Below, in pieces: positions 14,961 through 23,324 of a DNA stretch of 56,692 nucleotides. Both the position numbers and the translations under genes were made by a program. Where the stretch lies: the IMG/VR virus record IMGVR_UViG_3300030331_004412, positions 1 to 56,692 of that record. One strand, written 5' to 3'. How positions within the stretch are numbered: position 1 is the first letter of the stretch; each line of letters begins with the position of its first letter. Origin of the DNA: a virus. The notes under the pieces were generated by a model. The model saw only the letters and a program-made list of their open reading frames with translations, was not told where the DNA came from and did no database searches.

Positions 14961-16828
14961 TGAGCGAGATCACTGTATCGGTTCAAGACTCTACGTCTGT
15001 AGATGTCAACGTTGAAGCCTCTACTTCTGTCACTGTAAACAGTGTTCCTGTTGGCTCTGTTGCTGTAACGGAAAAAGGTCCGAAAGGAGACACTGGTGCC
15101 ACGGGGGCTACAGGCGCAACGGGTGCAACGGGTGCAACGGGTGCAGCTGGTGCCGATGGAAAATCCTATGGCATATCATGTGTTGACGGAGACAACTCTG
15201 ACGAAGAGAAAATTAGGCTCACAGACAATGAAGGCACGACAGATGACGTAGTGCTAGAGGCTGGTACTGGCCTGTCTATTGCTAGGTCTGGTGACAAGAT
15301 TACATTCACCAACACCGTAACTGATACTGACACTGTATTGACCTCAGAGCAGGTTCAAGACATCGTCGGGGCTATGTTTAGCGGCAATACGGAGACGAGA
15401 ATATCTGTTACCTACGAAGATTCCGATGGCACCATTGACCTTGTGGTCGATGATATGACAGCTGACACACAGCTTACCACAGAGCAAGTTCAAGATATTG
15501 TGGGTGCGATGTTTAGTGGGAATACAGAAACAAGAATTTCTGCCACTTATGAGGACGGCGACGGCACGATTGATCTTGTTGTTGACGCCATTCCTGTAGA
15601 CCTTACGTCTGACGGGGCTGGTACAATTCACGCAAACAATGTTCCCACCCTTAACCAAAACACTACTGGTAATGCTGCAACAGCTACAGCACTCGAAACT
15701 TCGAGAACTATTAATGGAGTAGCTTTTGATGGCACAGCAAACATTACTGTAACTGCGGCTGGGTCTACGCTATCTGATACAGTTCCTGTTTCAAAGGGGG
15801 GAACGGGGGCTACTACTTTTACATCAAACGCTATTCTTACTGGCAATGGCACTTCTGCCGTTCAGGCTGAGTCTGGATTGACGTTTAATAACAACACGTT
15901 AATCATAGACTCCTTTACTTCGGCTAAGCCAATTTTGATATTGAACAACACCAACAGTGATGCTGAAGCCCCTGAGTTGCAGTTCACAAAGGGGACTGTT
16001 GGAGCGGACGAAGATGACCTTGGCAAGATAAGCTTTCAAGGATTTGACGGTGGCGGCGATGAGCACACCTTTGCTCAGGTTCTTGGTGAGATTGCGGAGT
16101 CTGACGCTGGTAGCGAGGAGGGAAGGATGACATTGAAGGTGGCTAGCCATGACGGCGAGCTGCAGGCTGGCTTAATTATTGCCAGTGGCAACGTTGAAGA
16201 TGAGGTAGATGTTACGATTGCCAATGGGACAGGATCTGTAACTACTGTAAGCGGTGGTCTTTCTGTAACAGGAGACATTGTTGGTAGCGGTTCTTATAGA
16301 ATTGGAGGTCACGATATTAATGACATAGATCTAGCTGGTGAATTTGTAGACTCTGATGAACACCTGATGACATCAGCAGCCATCAATGATCGCATCGCAG
16401 CGCTTAGTGGTTCTGATGGCTGGCATGGTTCAACGACAAGAGTTAAGCTGCTGCCAAGGGACTTTATCTCTGATGATGGTGGTAGGCCCCTTATGATAGA
16501 TGATACTGGCAGTGGCTCTAACCAATTTTTTTTAGAATCAAATGCCTCTTTTACTGCATACGCTTCTATAGAAATACCAACAGGCTTTAAGGCAACACAT
16601 GTTAAAGTAAATGGTACTGCTCCAATAGGACAACCTTTAGATGCTATTGAAGTCTTTGAGATGCAAATTGACTCTAAGACAGGAGTGAGCAAGGGTACGG
16701 GGAACGTAAATACAGAGATTGATATAACAGATGTCACCAGCAGCACAACAAATTATTTACTTATAAATGTTGACAATACTTCTGGGCACGCGATTCACGG
16801 TGGTTACGTAACAATAGCAGCAGTATAA
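14960..16828 (+). CDS. Collagen-like fibre protein
   Basis: A 622-aa fibre. After an Ig-like N-terminus there is a collagen segment (KGPKGDTGATGATGATG, residues 39-67), then two tandem 45-aa units of the EQVQDIVGAMFSGNTETRIS type, found in many phage short fibres. VPVSKGGTGAT is another common tail-fibre phrase. The rest is beta-rich. The collagen part would give a trimeric rod. Gene order after the portal suggests a head fibre; a tail fibre cannot be excluded. Confidence 0.8.
   Translation: MSEITVSVQDSTSVDVNVEASTSVTVNSVPVGSVAVTEKGPKGDTGATGATGATGATGATGAAGADGKSYGISCVDGDNSDEEKIRLTDNEGTTDDVVLEAGTGLSIARSGDKITFTNTVTDTDTVLTSEQVQDIVGAMFSGNTETRISVTYEDSDGTIDLVVDDMTADTQLTTEQVQDIVGAMFSGNTETRISATYEDGDGTIDLVVDAIPVDLTSDGAGTIHANNVPTLNQNTTGNAATATALETSRTINGVAFDGTANITVTAAGSTLSDTVPVSKGGTGATTFTSNAILTGNGTSAVQAESGLTFNNNTLIIDSFTSAKPILILNNTNSDAEAPELQFTKGTVGADEDDLGKISFQGFDGGGDEHTFAQVLGEIAESDAGSEEGRMTLKVASHDGELQAGLIIASGNVEDEVDVTIANGTGSVTTVSGGLSVTGDIVGSGSYRIGGHDINDIDLAGEFVDSDEHLMTSAAINDRIAALSGSDGWHGSTTRVKLLPRDFISDDGGRPLMIDDTGSGSNQFFLESNASFTAYASIEIPTGFKATHVKVNGTAPIGQPLDAIEVFEMQIDSKTGVSKGTGNVNTEIDITDVTSSTTNYLLINVDNTSGHAIHGGYVTIAAV
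15116..15145 (+). repeat. 9-bp tandem repeat in the collagen segment
   Basis: GCAACGGGT is repeated 3.3 times without mismatch. Each unit encodes Ala-Thr-Gly, so slippage would change collagen length by three residues while keeping the frame. It could vary fibre length between phage particles. Confidence 0.8.
15338..15598 (+). repeat. Tandem 45-aa fibre units
   Basis: Units at 15338-15472 and from 15473 encode nearly identical protein (EQVQDIVGAMFSGNTETRIS in both) but differ at many third codon positions. This points to an old duplication kept by selection on protein sequence, not a recent copy. Confidence 0.85.
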
Positions 16829-16829
16829 C

Positions 16830-17270
16830 ATGGCATTAAACACAAAAAAACACGAGTCAATTCACAACAAAACTGGGGATGACTTAGCACGTATCAAGGC
16901 AGACTTTGACAACGGCAAGCACCTTGACGTAATAGAGTTTGGCGCAGAGGCTGCAATTATATATCAAATGCAGAAGATGCAAGAGGAGCTTGATTACCTC
17001 AGAACTGAGATTGCATTAAACAAGGCCAAAACTGGGATTACGTCTAGTCAGGCAAGTGCCATCACAGCTAACACAGCTAAAACAAGCATGACCTTGGGGA
17101 CAACTAATAAAACAGCCTTGGCTGGGAATACCAAACTTGTGGGCATCGGAGCAAATACTACGCTGTCTTTTGGAGACGTACTTCAAGCCAGCAAGGGAGG
17201 CCCCTTTCAGATAACGATGACTGCTACTACAGGTCTCAACACAAAGTCAATAACTTTTACTCTTACGTAA
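16830..17270 (+). CDS. Fibre-associated coiled-coil protein
   Basis: A 146-aa protein: basic N-terminus, a heptad-like helix (YQMQKMQEELDYLRTEIALN), then a Thr/Ala/Asn-rich beta region (TSSQASAITANTAKTSM). This helix-then-beta plan suits a trimeric fibre component. It follows the collagen-like fibre by 1 nt and precedes a promoter box. No enzyme motifs. Confidence 0.65.
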   Translation: MALNTKKHESIHNKTGDDLARIKADFDNGKHLDVIEFGAEAAIIYQMQKMQEELDYLRTEIALNKAKTGITSSQASAITANTAKTSMTLGTTNKTALAGNTKLVGIGANTTLSFGDVLQASKGGPFQITMTATTGLNTKSITFTLT

Positions 17271-17274
17271 TGAT

Positions 17275-17282
17275 TATATTTG
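17275..17282 (+). promoter_or_regulatory. -7 box TATATTTG, N4 before GTG
   Basis: TATATTTG, four bases, then the GTG start at 17287. The spacing equals that of the ATG genes and supports the GTG as the true start of the first basic protein. Confidence 0.6.
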
Positions 17283-17286
17283 TGCT

Positions 17287-17592
17287 GTGAGCAAAGAAGG
17301 ATTGAGAAACAGAATCAAGCGCATGCTAAAAAAGCATGGGCTTTCTGGTGTAAACAAACCAAAGCGCACACCTAGCCATCCCAAGAAATCACACATCGTC
17401 CTTGCCAAGCAGGGAGATAGAGTAAAGCTGATTCGTTATGGACAGCAGGGAGCCAAGACAGCGGGTAAGCCAAAGGCAGGCGAAAGCGACCGCATGAAAA
17501 AAAAGAGAGCTAGCTTCAAGGCTAGACACAGAAAAAACATAGCCAAAGGCAAGATGAGTGCTGCTTTCTGGGCCAACAAATCAAAATGGTAA
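17287..17592 (+). CDS. Basic 'KARH' phage protein
   Basis: A 101-aa, strongly basic protein. KSHIVLAKQGDRVKLIRYGQQG followed by FKARHRKNIAKGKMSAAFWA and the C-terminal NKSKW is a pattern I recognise from small proteins of many marine phages (cyanophages included); the function is not established. It starts with GTG, placed by the promoter box. First of five consecutive Lys/Arg-rich genes that may condense or bind packaged DNA. Confidence 0.75.
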   Translation: MSKEGLRNRIKRMLKKHGLSGVNKPKRTPSHPKKSHIVLAKQGDRVKLIRYGQQGAKTAGKPKAGESDRMKKKRASFKARHRKNIAKGKMSAAFWANKSKW

Positions 17593-17596
17593 AATT

Positions 17597-17851
17597 ATGC
17601 CACAAGGAAAAGGTACATACGGAGATCAAGTAGGAAGACCACCCAAAGCACATAAGGGTATGAAGGTTGTTAAAAAGGGCGGCTCTGTCAAGCTTGAGTT
17701 TTTAAAAGGTAAAAAGTCGGTTGATGCACCAGATGGTTTTCACTGGATGCTTGACAAGGGGAGGTATTATCTTATGAAGGGTGAATACCAGCCACACTCA
17801 GGCGCTGTAAAGAAAGCTGAGTTCAGGCTTGTAAACCACCCAAAAGGATAA
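17597..17851 (+). CDS. Basic hypothetical protein
   Basis: An 84-aa Lys/Gly-rich protein. The ATG at 17597 is chosen because it lies 4 nt after the previous stop; an upstream frame start overlaps the previous gene. HKGMKVVKKGGSVKLEFLKG and FHWMLDKGRYYLMKG suggest a small beta barrel with a basic face. The next gene overlaps by TAATG. Confidence 0.65.
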   Translation: MPQGKGTYGDQVGRPPKAHKGMKVVKKGGSVKLEFLKGKKSVDAPDGFHWMLDKGRYYLMKGEYQPHSGAVKKAEFRLVNHPKG

Positions 17852-18120
17852 TGGCTAAGACACCAGCACAACAAGCGGCTATTGCTATCGCCATGAAAAA
17901 AGCTGGCAAGAAACCAAAGTCAGCGAAGAAAGGGATGAAGTTCAACCCAAAGTACACACGCGGTAGCTCTGACGTAAGCAAAAGAAAACAGCTTATGTCT
18001 GAGATTGCTTCTATCTATAAAAAGCACAGGGGCACCAAAGACAAAAGAAAAAAGAAGGGCTTCCCTCCTGCAGTAGCTGCAAGACTAAAGAAGCTTATGA
18101 AACAACGTGATAAAATATAA
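17851..18120 (+). CDS. Lys-rich hypothetical protein
   Basis: An 89-aa, about 30% Lys/Arg protein (KKAGKKPKSAKKGMKF). The C-terminal half, from YKKHRGTKDKRKKKGF to LKKLMKQRDKI, is a basic helix. Protamine- or histone-tail-like in composition. No family recognised; DNA binding in the capsid is an inference from charge and the late location. Confidence 0.65.
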   Translation: MAKTPAQQAAIAIAMKKAGKKPKSAKKGMKFNPKYTRGSSDVSKRKQLMSEIASIYKKHRGTKDKRKKKGFPPAVAARLKKLMKQRDKI

Positions 18121-18123
18121 AAT

Positions 18124-18339
18124 ATGCCTTATCATTCAAACAAAAAAAAGCCCAAGGTCATGATGATGGGCGGTAAACCAGTTATTAAAGCTATGGCTGG
18201 AGCTAATATGAAAAAGAAAGACATGCCCATGTTTATGTACGGGGGTAAGGTCTTTGCTGAAAAGGGGGCTATGCTCAAGGCCATCTTGAAAGATCCAGCA
18301 CAAGCAGCTATGGCCAGAAAAGAACTGGGAATGAAATGA
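18124..18339 (+). CDS. Basic Met/Gly-rich protein
   Basis: A 71-aa protein with repeated MMMGGKPV / MFMYGGKVF segments and a basic C-terminal helix (LKDPAQAAMARKELGMK). Ends with ATGA overlap to the next gene. No known family. Same class and likely same role as its basic neighbours. Confidence 0.6.
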   Translation: MPYHSNKKKPKVMMMGGKPVIKAMAGANMKKKDMPMFMYGGKVFAEKGAMLKAILKDPAQAAMARKELGMK

Positions 18340-18542
18340 AAATTTTAAAAAAGGGGGGTGGCATGTCGGGCCTCGACGCCGCTCAAAAGCAAGTCTACAA
18401 AAGAGGACTTGCTGCCTACATGAGCTCTGGCAACAGGCCAAAAGTATCTCAACATGCTTGGGCTATGGCTAGAGTAAAATCTGCTTTCGGGAAGCGCGAA
18501 GCGGCTAAGATTCGAGCAGGCAAAGGCAAAAAGAAAAAGTAA
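18336..18542 (+). CDS. Basic helical protein
   Basis: A 68-aa protein beginning KILKKGGGMSGLDAAQ and ending RAGKGKKKK. The middle (RPKVSQHAWAMARVKSAFGK) resembles small phage proteins with an SQHAWAxAR motif, of unknown function. Last of the basic cluster; the next promoter box starts one base after its stop. Confidence 0.65.
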   Translation: MKILKKGGGMSGLDAAQKQVYKRGLAAYMSSGNRPKVSQHAWAMARVKSAFGKREAAKIRAGKGKKKK

Positions 18543-18550
18543 TATATTTG
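18543..18550 (+). promoter_or_regulatory. -7 box TATATTTG with short leader
   Basis: TATATTTGCACAAA, identical over 14 nt to the portal promoter. Here the ATG is 24 nt downstream (18575), so the mRNA has a leader of about 20 nt with an A-rich, SD-less stretch (CGGAAAAACT). An A-rich leader is typical of Bacteroidota translation starts. Confidence 0.6.
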
Positions 18551-18574
18551 CACAAATAACTACTCGGAAAAACT

Positions 18575-18970
18575 ATGGCTACTACAACCGCATCCCTCAC
18601 GCTTTCTAGCGGAGATTTGACTGGCGATGCTCTTTCTTTGAGCACAAGCACCCAGCTTACAAAGGCTGGCACCGTGACAGGTCTTGACCAGACAACTGGC
18701 GTTGCTAGAAAAACATTTACAACCACAAGCATTCAGACGCTTATCGCAAAAGGAGACTTCTCTGACGATAAGGCTCACAAGGTGTACGTCAGAAACACAA
18801 GCACCACCGCAACAGAGAACCTCATTGTTACCATTGAGTCTCAGTTGTTGGGTAGACTTTACGCTGGTGACTTTATGTTCATCCCATTCAACGGGGACCA
18901 AGACATTAAAATTACCCCAAGTGTTGCTACAGCTATGACTGTAGAGTTCTTGGTTATTTACGAAGCGTAA
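18575..18970 (+). CDS. Small beta structural protein, paralog B
   Basis: A 131-aa Thr/Ser-rich beta protein. The second half (KVYVRNTSTTATENLIVTIE, then YAGDFMFIPFNGDQDIKI) has the same layout as the proteins at 1109 and 18970. It sits just before scaffold and capsid genes under its own promoter, which suggests an abundant virion component such as a decoration protein. The next gene starts at TAATG. Confidence 0.7.
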   Translation: MATTTASLTLSSGDLTGDALSLSTSTQLTKAGTVTGLDQTTGVARKTFTTTSIQTLIAKGDFSDDKAHKVYVRNTSTTATENLIVTIESQLLGRLYAGDFMFIPFNGDQDIKITPSVATAMTVEFLVIYEA

Positions 18971-19377
18971 TGGGAACGGTAAGAGCCTCACTTAGTCTCT
19001 CTACCTCTACGGTTATGACGTCTCCGATTAGCATCGGAGTCAACATGACCATCAATGCTGACTCTGGTCATGTCCAGCGTGTCAAGGTTCTTGGTACCGC
19101 AGCTGGAAGCGACGCCATCACCGTCTATAAGGCAAGCGACAAACTTGAGAATGCATATCTGTACATCAAGAACATGTCTGCTGAAAAAGAGAAGTACATC
19201 TTTGTGTATGCTGACTCATCCTCTGACGACCCAGTAGTTATGAAAATTGGAGGGGGAGAGTTCGCTTTTGTCCCTGCAAAGAATGATCAGACGATGAAGG
19301 CGTACGGGACAGATGTTGATCAGATGGTTGAATACGCTGTGTTTGGTTTGGATAGTTCAGCAGTAACACTCGCATAA
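18970..19377 (+). CDS. Small beta structural protein, paralog C
   Basis: A 135-aa beta protein with NAYLYIKNMSAEKEKYIFVY and GGGEFAFVPAKNDQTMKAYG, aligning by pattern to the preceding protein's YVRNTS and AGDFMFIP segments. Probably arose by tandem duplication and then diverged. Expected to be a minor or decorating virion protein. Confidence 0.7.
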   Translation: MGTVRASLSLSTSTVMTSPISIGVNMTINADSGHVQRVKVLGTAAGSDAITVYKASDKLENAYLYIKNMSAEKEKYIFVYADSSSDDPVVMKIGGGEFAFVPAKNDQTMKAYGTDVDQMVEYAVFGLDSSAVTLA

Positions 19378-19387
19378 AAACAAGCCC

Positions 19388-19744
19388 ATGGCAAATCTTT
19401 CAAATCCATCTACAGCAAACCAAGCCTTGTTTGGCCAGCTTGGGTGTTCGTTTACAAACACCAACACTCAGATCACACCTCCTACAGGTATGGTTATCGT
19501 TGCTATTCAGTTTTTGGCTGACACCACGTTTGATGAACTTTCTCCTGAGAACGGAACATCAGGCAAGTCTTTTGGTGATGCTACTAACGAAAAGGGTAAT
19601 GCAGCTTCAGGTGGTCAGATCATTAATGCTGCTGCAGATTCTAACCTCACAGTTTTCCCAAAGGGTCTTACGATTTACGGCAGATGGGAATCAGCAACCA
19701 TTGACGCTGACGCTGACGGCGGCATCATTTGCTACTTCGCGTAA
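19388..19744 (+). CDS. Small beta structural protein
   Basis: A 118-aa beta-rich protein (QITPPTGMVIVAIQFLADTT; YGRWESATIDADADGGIICY). The GIICYF end and the IxGRWxS segment are typical of small phage capsid-associated proteins placed before the scaffold. It may be a fourth, more distant member of the beta family. Function inferred from position. Confidence 0.65.
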   Translation: MANLSNPSTANQALFGQLGCSFTNTNTQITPPTGMVIVAIQFLADTTFDELSPENGTSGKSFGDATNEKGNAASGGQIINAAADSNLTVFPKGLTIYGRWESATIDADADGGIICYFA

Positions 19745-19767
19745 TATGAAATCAAAAATTAATTTAA

Positions 19768-20886
19768 ATGGAGGATAACAACCCAACAGAAGGCGGTACG
19801 TTCGAGATCTTTGATTCTGCAGCAGAGTTTCAGGCTAGCATGGCTCAGTCAGAAGCTGCACCAGCAGAGGCACCCCCCGAACCACAAGCTCCTGTAGAGG
19901 AGCCAGCAGCAGTAGAAACACAAGAGGCTCCTATTCAGGAGTCTCCTGTCGTTGAAGCTGATTCTGCGCCCGCCGAACCACAACAAGAAACTTATACAGA
20001 GCCTGTCCTTGAACAAGAGCAGGCTGTCGCAGGTGAGGACTACAGCGACCAAGAAATTGAAGGAGCCGTCATGCAGTTCCTGAGCGAGAAGCTCGGACGT
20101 GACATCAATTCTTTCGATGACTTGGCCCCCGTGTTGGAGCCTGCATCACCGCTCGATGAAAGAATCGAAGCTATTTCTAAGTTCGTCCAAGAGACAGGAC
20201 GTTCTCCGCAAGACTGGTTTACCTACCAATCATTGAACCCGTCCGAGATGGACGACATGATGGCTGTACGTGTAAGCATGGCTACGGATTACAAGGATCT
20301 GGACTCTCAAGAAATAGAGCTTCTTTTGAAGAGCAAATACAAGCTTGACACGTCCCTGTACACAGATGACGAGGTTAAGCTTTCACAGCTTCAGCTTAAG
20401 ATGGATGCTGCAAAATCAAGGGAGAAAATCTCTGGTCTGAGAGAGACTTACAGAGCACCCGAGGTAGATAAGCAAAGTCAAGAGATTGAACCTATTGTTG
20501 ACGACGAGTGGATTGCCAACATGCGCGAATCTGTTAGCGGCATCGACGGTCTAGAGTTTTCTCTGGGTCAAGATACATCGTTCACGTTTGGCCTTGATGA
20601 CAACTACAAGTCTCAACTCATGGATAAGAATGCTCGTCTTGATGAGTACTTCGATCCATACATTCGGGATGATGGTAGCTGGGACGTTGACACCCTTTCA
20701 TCTCACAGAGCGCTGATTGACAACATCGACAGCATTGCCCAATCTATCTATAGAAAGGGGCTGAGCGATGGTCAGAGAAGCTTGGTGGATAAGGCTGCGA
20801 ATGTTCAGGCTAACACCCCACAAGAACAAAAGACCGATAATCAAGACCCTGTTATGGCCCAGATCAGACAATATATGATGGGTTAA
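19768..20886 (+). CDS. Scaffolding protein
   Basis: A 372-aa very acidic protein. The N-terminal 95 residues are Glu/Pro/Ala-rich and disordered, followed by helical segments (EIEGAVMQFLSEKLGRDINS) and a C-terminal helix (VMAQIRQYMMG). Composition, size and position immediately before the capsid gene fit a podovirus scaffolding protein, which guides procapsid assembly and is then lost. No protease gene is present, so it probably exits intact. Confidence 0.75.
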   Translation: MEDNNPTEGGTFEIFDSAAEFQASMAQSEAAPAEAPPEPQAPVEEPAAVETQEAPIQESPVVEADSAPAEPQQETYTEPVLEQEQAVAGEDYSDQEIEGAVMQFLSEKLGRDINSFDDLAPVLEPASPLDERIEAISKFVQETGRSPQDWFTYQSLNPSEMDDMMAVRVSMATDYKDLDSQEIELLLKSKYKLDTSLYTDDEVKLSQLQLKMDAAKSREKISGLRETYRAPEVDKQSQEIEPIVDDEWIANMRESVSGIDGLEFSLGQDTSFTFGLDDNYKSQLMDKNARLDEYFDPYIRDDGSWDVDTLSSHRALIDNIDSIAQSIYRKGLSDGQRSLVDKAANVQANTPQEQKTDNQDPVMAQIRQYMMG

Positions 20887-20907
20887 GGGTAAAGACTTAA
20901 AAGTAAA

Positions 20908-22299
20908 ATGGCAACTATTGCTTCAACAACTCTGGAACACAACTCAGTGCCAAATACACTGGCGCTGGATCCCAGAAACTATAAGGCTCTTGGCGACTTT
21001 CTTACTGACTCTTTCAATAAGCCTGACGTCAGAGACCTTCTGATTAAAACATACGGTGATCAAGGTATCACTGGATTCTTGACGCTCACTGGTGCTGTCA
21101 ACAGCGGCGGCTCTGCCGACCAAGTTGAATGGTTCGAGGAGGCGCGTCGTCACAGACTGTACAAGGCTACCACTGGTGGTACGCTTGCCGCTGGTGTCAA
21201 AACAGGCACCTTTGTGTTTGACATTAACCCACAGAAGTACGATGTCTTGATGAGCACCGCAACTGGTGACAAACTCATTATCACTTCTGACCAGACTGCA
21301 ACTACTGGCGGAACTGTTGACGTCGCTCACTTGACTGATGCTACTTCTACTTTGGTCGTTGGTAACAATACAGAGTTTGTTTACCTCGGTAACATGTACC
21401 CACAGGGTAGCGACCAGCCAGACTTCTTCTTCGAGACCTCTCCCGAGCGTCGTAAGAACCCATACATGATCGTAAAGGATCGTTATGAAGTCAACGGCTC
21501 ACAGGCCACCAACATCGGATATGTGAATATCGGTAACGGTGACTACCGCTGGTTTATGCACGGAGAGATGGAAGCTCGCAAGCGCTTCATGGACCGTCGT
21601 GAACTTATGATGCTGTTCGGCGATCAGTTGAGCAGCGCAGCAAAGGGAGCTTACAGCACTGATGCAGAGAAGCTCGCTGGATCTACAGGTTACTTCTCAG
21701 CTATTGACGCTCGCGGTATCGAGGTTACTGGCGTGGGTTCTGACCCTCTCGATTCTTTTGGAGAGTTTGATTTGATCCTTACCGAGCTCGACCGTCAGGG
21801 CGCTCCTTCTGAGTACGCTATGTACTTGAACAGAAAGCAGTCTTTGGCTATCGACGATATGCTCGCTGCAGGTATCGCTACTTCTGTTACTGGAGGTTTG
21901 CCTGCTCAGTTTGGTGCATTCCAAAACAATGCAGACATGGCCGTACAGTTGGGCTTCAAGAGCTTTACTCGTGGTGGATACAGCTTCCACAAGCACGACT
22001 TCAAGCTGTTGAATGATCCTACTCTCCTCGGCGCTGTCACTACTGGCGGTGTTGCTGGTGCTATGGTTCCTTTGACGAATGTCGCTGACGCTCGTACAGG
22101 CATCAAGGCTCCTGCTTTGGAGATGTGCTACAAGGAAGCAAACGGATACAGCCGCGAGATGGAGCACTGGGTAACTGGTGGTGGCGTTTTGGGTCACAAC
22201 AATAACGGAGACTCTGGTAAGGACACTGCTGTGTTCCACTACCGCTCTGAGATTGCTTTGGTGACTCGCGCTGCGAACCAACACGTATTGCTCAAGTAA
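20908..22299 (+). CDS. Major capsid protein
   Basis: A 463-aa protein right after the scaffold, the expected size for an HK97-fold major capsid. VEWFEEARRHRLYKATTGG lies where the E-loop would be. The middle (RRKNPYMIVKDRYEVNGS, GEMEARKRFMDRRELMM) looks like the spine helix, and the C-terminus ends in VTRAANQHVLLK. Codons here are more biased than in neighbours (frequent GCT, CGT, ACT), consistent with high expression. Followed by a strong hairpin. Confidence 0.8.
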   Translation: MATIASTTLEHNSVPNTLALDPRNYKALGDFLTDSFNKPDVRDLLIKTYGDQGITGFLTLTGAVNSGGSADQVEWFEEARRHRLYKATTGGTLAAGVKTGTFVFDINPQKYDVLMSTATGDKLIITSDQTATTGGTVDVAHLTDATSTLVVGNNTEFVYLGNMYPQGSDQPDFFFETSPERRKNPYMIVKDRYEVNGSQATNIGYVNIGNGDYRWFMHGEMEARKRFMDRRELMMLFGDQLSSAAKGAYSTDAEKLAGSTGYFSAIDARGIEVTGVGSDPLDSFGEFDLILTELDRQGAPSEYAMYLNRKQSLAIDDMLAAGIATSVTGGLPAQFGAFQNNADMAVQLGFKSFTRGGYSFHKHDFKLLNDPTLLGAVTTGGVAGAMVPLTNVADARTGIKAPALEMCYKEANGYSREMEHWVTGGGVLGHNNNGDSGKDTAVFHYRSEIALVTRAANQHVLLK

Positions 22300-22308
22300 T
22301 AACTAACT

Positions 22309-22348
22309 GACGAAGGAGAGGGGGTGCCTAGCGCCCCTTCTCTTAGTC
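22309..22348 (+). terminator. Long hairpin after the capsid gene
   Basis: Stem 22314-22327 with 22331-22344 (14 pairs with a few G-U), 3-nt loop, with a possible GAC/GTC extension at the base. No T-run follows, so it may be an RNase barrier that stabilises capsid mRNA or a partial terminator that lowers downstream expression. Confidence 0.6.
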
Positions 22349-22364
22349 GTAAACACTAAAAGAT

Positions 22365-22832
22365 ATGGCTACAAATATTTTTAATAAGGGGTCAAACAGT
22401 GTTTCTCGGTCAGGTATTATCGTAGATGCTTTTGTTGATAACGATTCAACAACGATTGATATTGAGCAGCCAGCCAACAGCATTTTGACTAAGGCTATTG
22501 CTCATGTCGTCGAAGCGGGTGTCTCTACTGGTAATGCCGACTGGGGGTACAAGGTTGGTACTACTGGTGACGATGATAAGTTTGCTATTGATGCAGATGG
22601 GTTTGATGCTTCTGGCACAGGTCCTGCTGCTGACACTGTTGTCGTTTGCATCCCCGCATCAGGCACCGTCGAAAGCAAGTCATTTACTGCCGCTACTGCT
22701 GGAACAGCTGCTGACGGTTACTCTAGCGTAGCTAGAAAGATTCGTTGCACAGCCACTTGCGGTAACGTGACTTCTGTTGACCAAGCTGGTAAGGTTGCTT
22801 TCACCTTGTTCTTTGATGTTCTCCCTAGATAA
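22365..22832 (+). CDS. Capsid decoration / head protein
   Basis: A 155-aa beta protein following the capsid gene. IDIEQPANSILTKAIAHV and the end KVAFTLFFDVLPR are typical of small capsid-surface proteins found after major capsids in marine phages. It is acidic in the middle (DDDKFAIDADGFDASG), a possible calcium-binding loop. The next gene starts at TAATG. Confidence 0.65.
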   Translation: MATNIFNKGSNSVSRSGIIVDAFVDNDSTTIDIEQPANSILTKAIAHVVEAGVSTGNADWGYKVGTTGDDDKFAIDADGFDASGTGPAADTVVVCIPASGTVESKSFTAATAGTAADGYSSVARKIRCTATCGNVTSVDQAGKVAFTLFFDVLPR

Positions 22833-23263
22833 TGGCAAAGTTTACAAACGTTAAGTGCTCTGAAGAGGCACTTGTAGGTGGGGCCCTTGAAGCTAGAGGA
22901 GCTGCTAAATTGCGTGGAGGCTTGATTGAATCAATCGAAGCTGTTGATCTTGACGCTCAAGACGGAAGTCTTTTGGCGGCAACTATCAATAAGGGGCTTT
23001 TGGTTTACACCTCAGTGACTGGAGGTGGAACTCTAACGTTAGACACAGCGGCTAACATTATTTCCACTTGTGGGCTTGAAAAAGACAATGACACAATTAA
23101 GTGCTATGTAGTTAACGATGGTAACCAAACAGTTACTGTCGCCGTGGCTGCGGGCACCACTATTGCCGATACAGGACAAACTATTGGCAACAACGAAGCT
23201 GCAATTATCTTGTTCCGAAGAACTGCTTCTGACGCGGTAGTAGCTTACATCATTGGAGCGTAA
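22832..23263 (+). CDS. Small head protein
   Basis: A 143-aa beta protein with GGTLTLDTAANIISTCGLEK and QTVTVAVAAGTTIADTGQTI, then AAIILFRRTASDAVVAYI. This end pattern is known from small structural proteins beside capsids in marine phages. It is followed by a rho-independent terminator, so it closes the capsid transcription unit. Confidence 0.65.
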   Translation: MAKFTNVKCSEEALVGGALEARGAAKLRGGLIESIEAVDLDAQDGSLLAATINKGLLVYTSVTGGGTLTLDTAANIISTCGLEKDNDTIKCYVVNDGNQTVTVAVAAGTTIADTGQTIGNNEAAIILFRRTASDAVVAYIIGA

Positions 23264-23283
23264 TAGATACTGATATCTGAAAT

Positions 23284-23308
23284 AGGCCCTGCGGGGCCTT
23301 TTTCTTTT
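23284..23308 (+). terminator. Rho-independent terminator
   Basis: AGGCCC (23284-23289), loop TGCG, GGGCCT (23294-23299), followed by TTTTTCTTTTG. It ends the capsid block; a new promoter box follows only 4 nt later. Confidence 0.85.
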
Positions 23309-23311
23309 GTC

Positions 23312-23319
23312 TATATTTG
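23312..23319 (+). promoter_or_regulatory. -7 box TATATTTG, N5 before ATG
   Basis: TATATTTG then five bases to the ATG at 23325. It directly follows the terminator, giving a terminator-promoter relay. It fixes the start of the next gene, whose frame otherwise extends upstream to a TTG inside the promoter. Confidence 0.65.
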
Positions 23320-23324
23320 TGGCA

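Noticed and set aside
21697-22284. 195-aa minus-strand frame opposite the capsid gene
   Set aside because: A shadow of the strongly codon-biased capsid gene, Ser/Val/Arg-rich with no domain; there is no space for its own signals.
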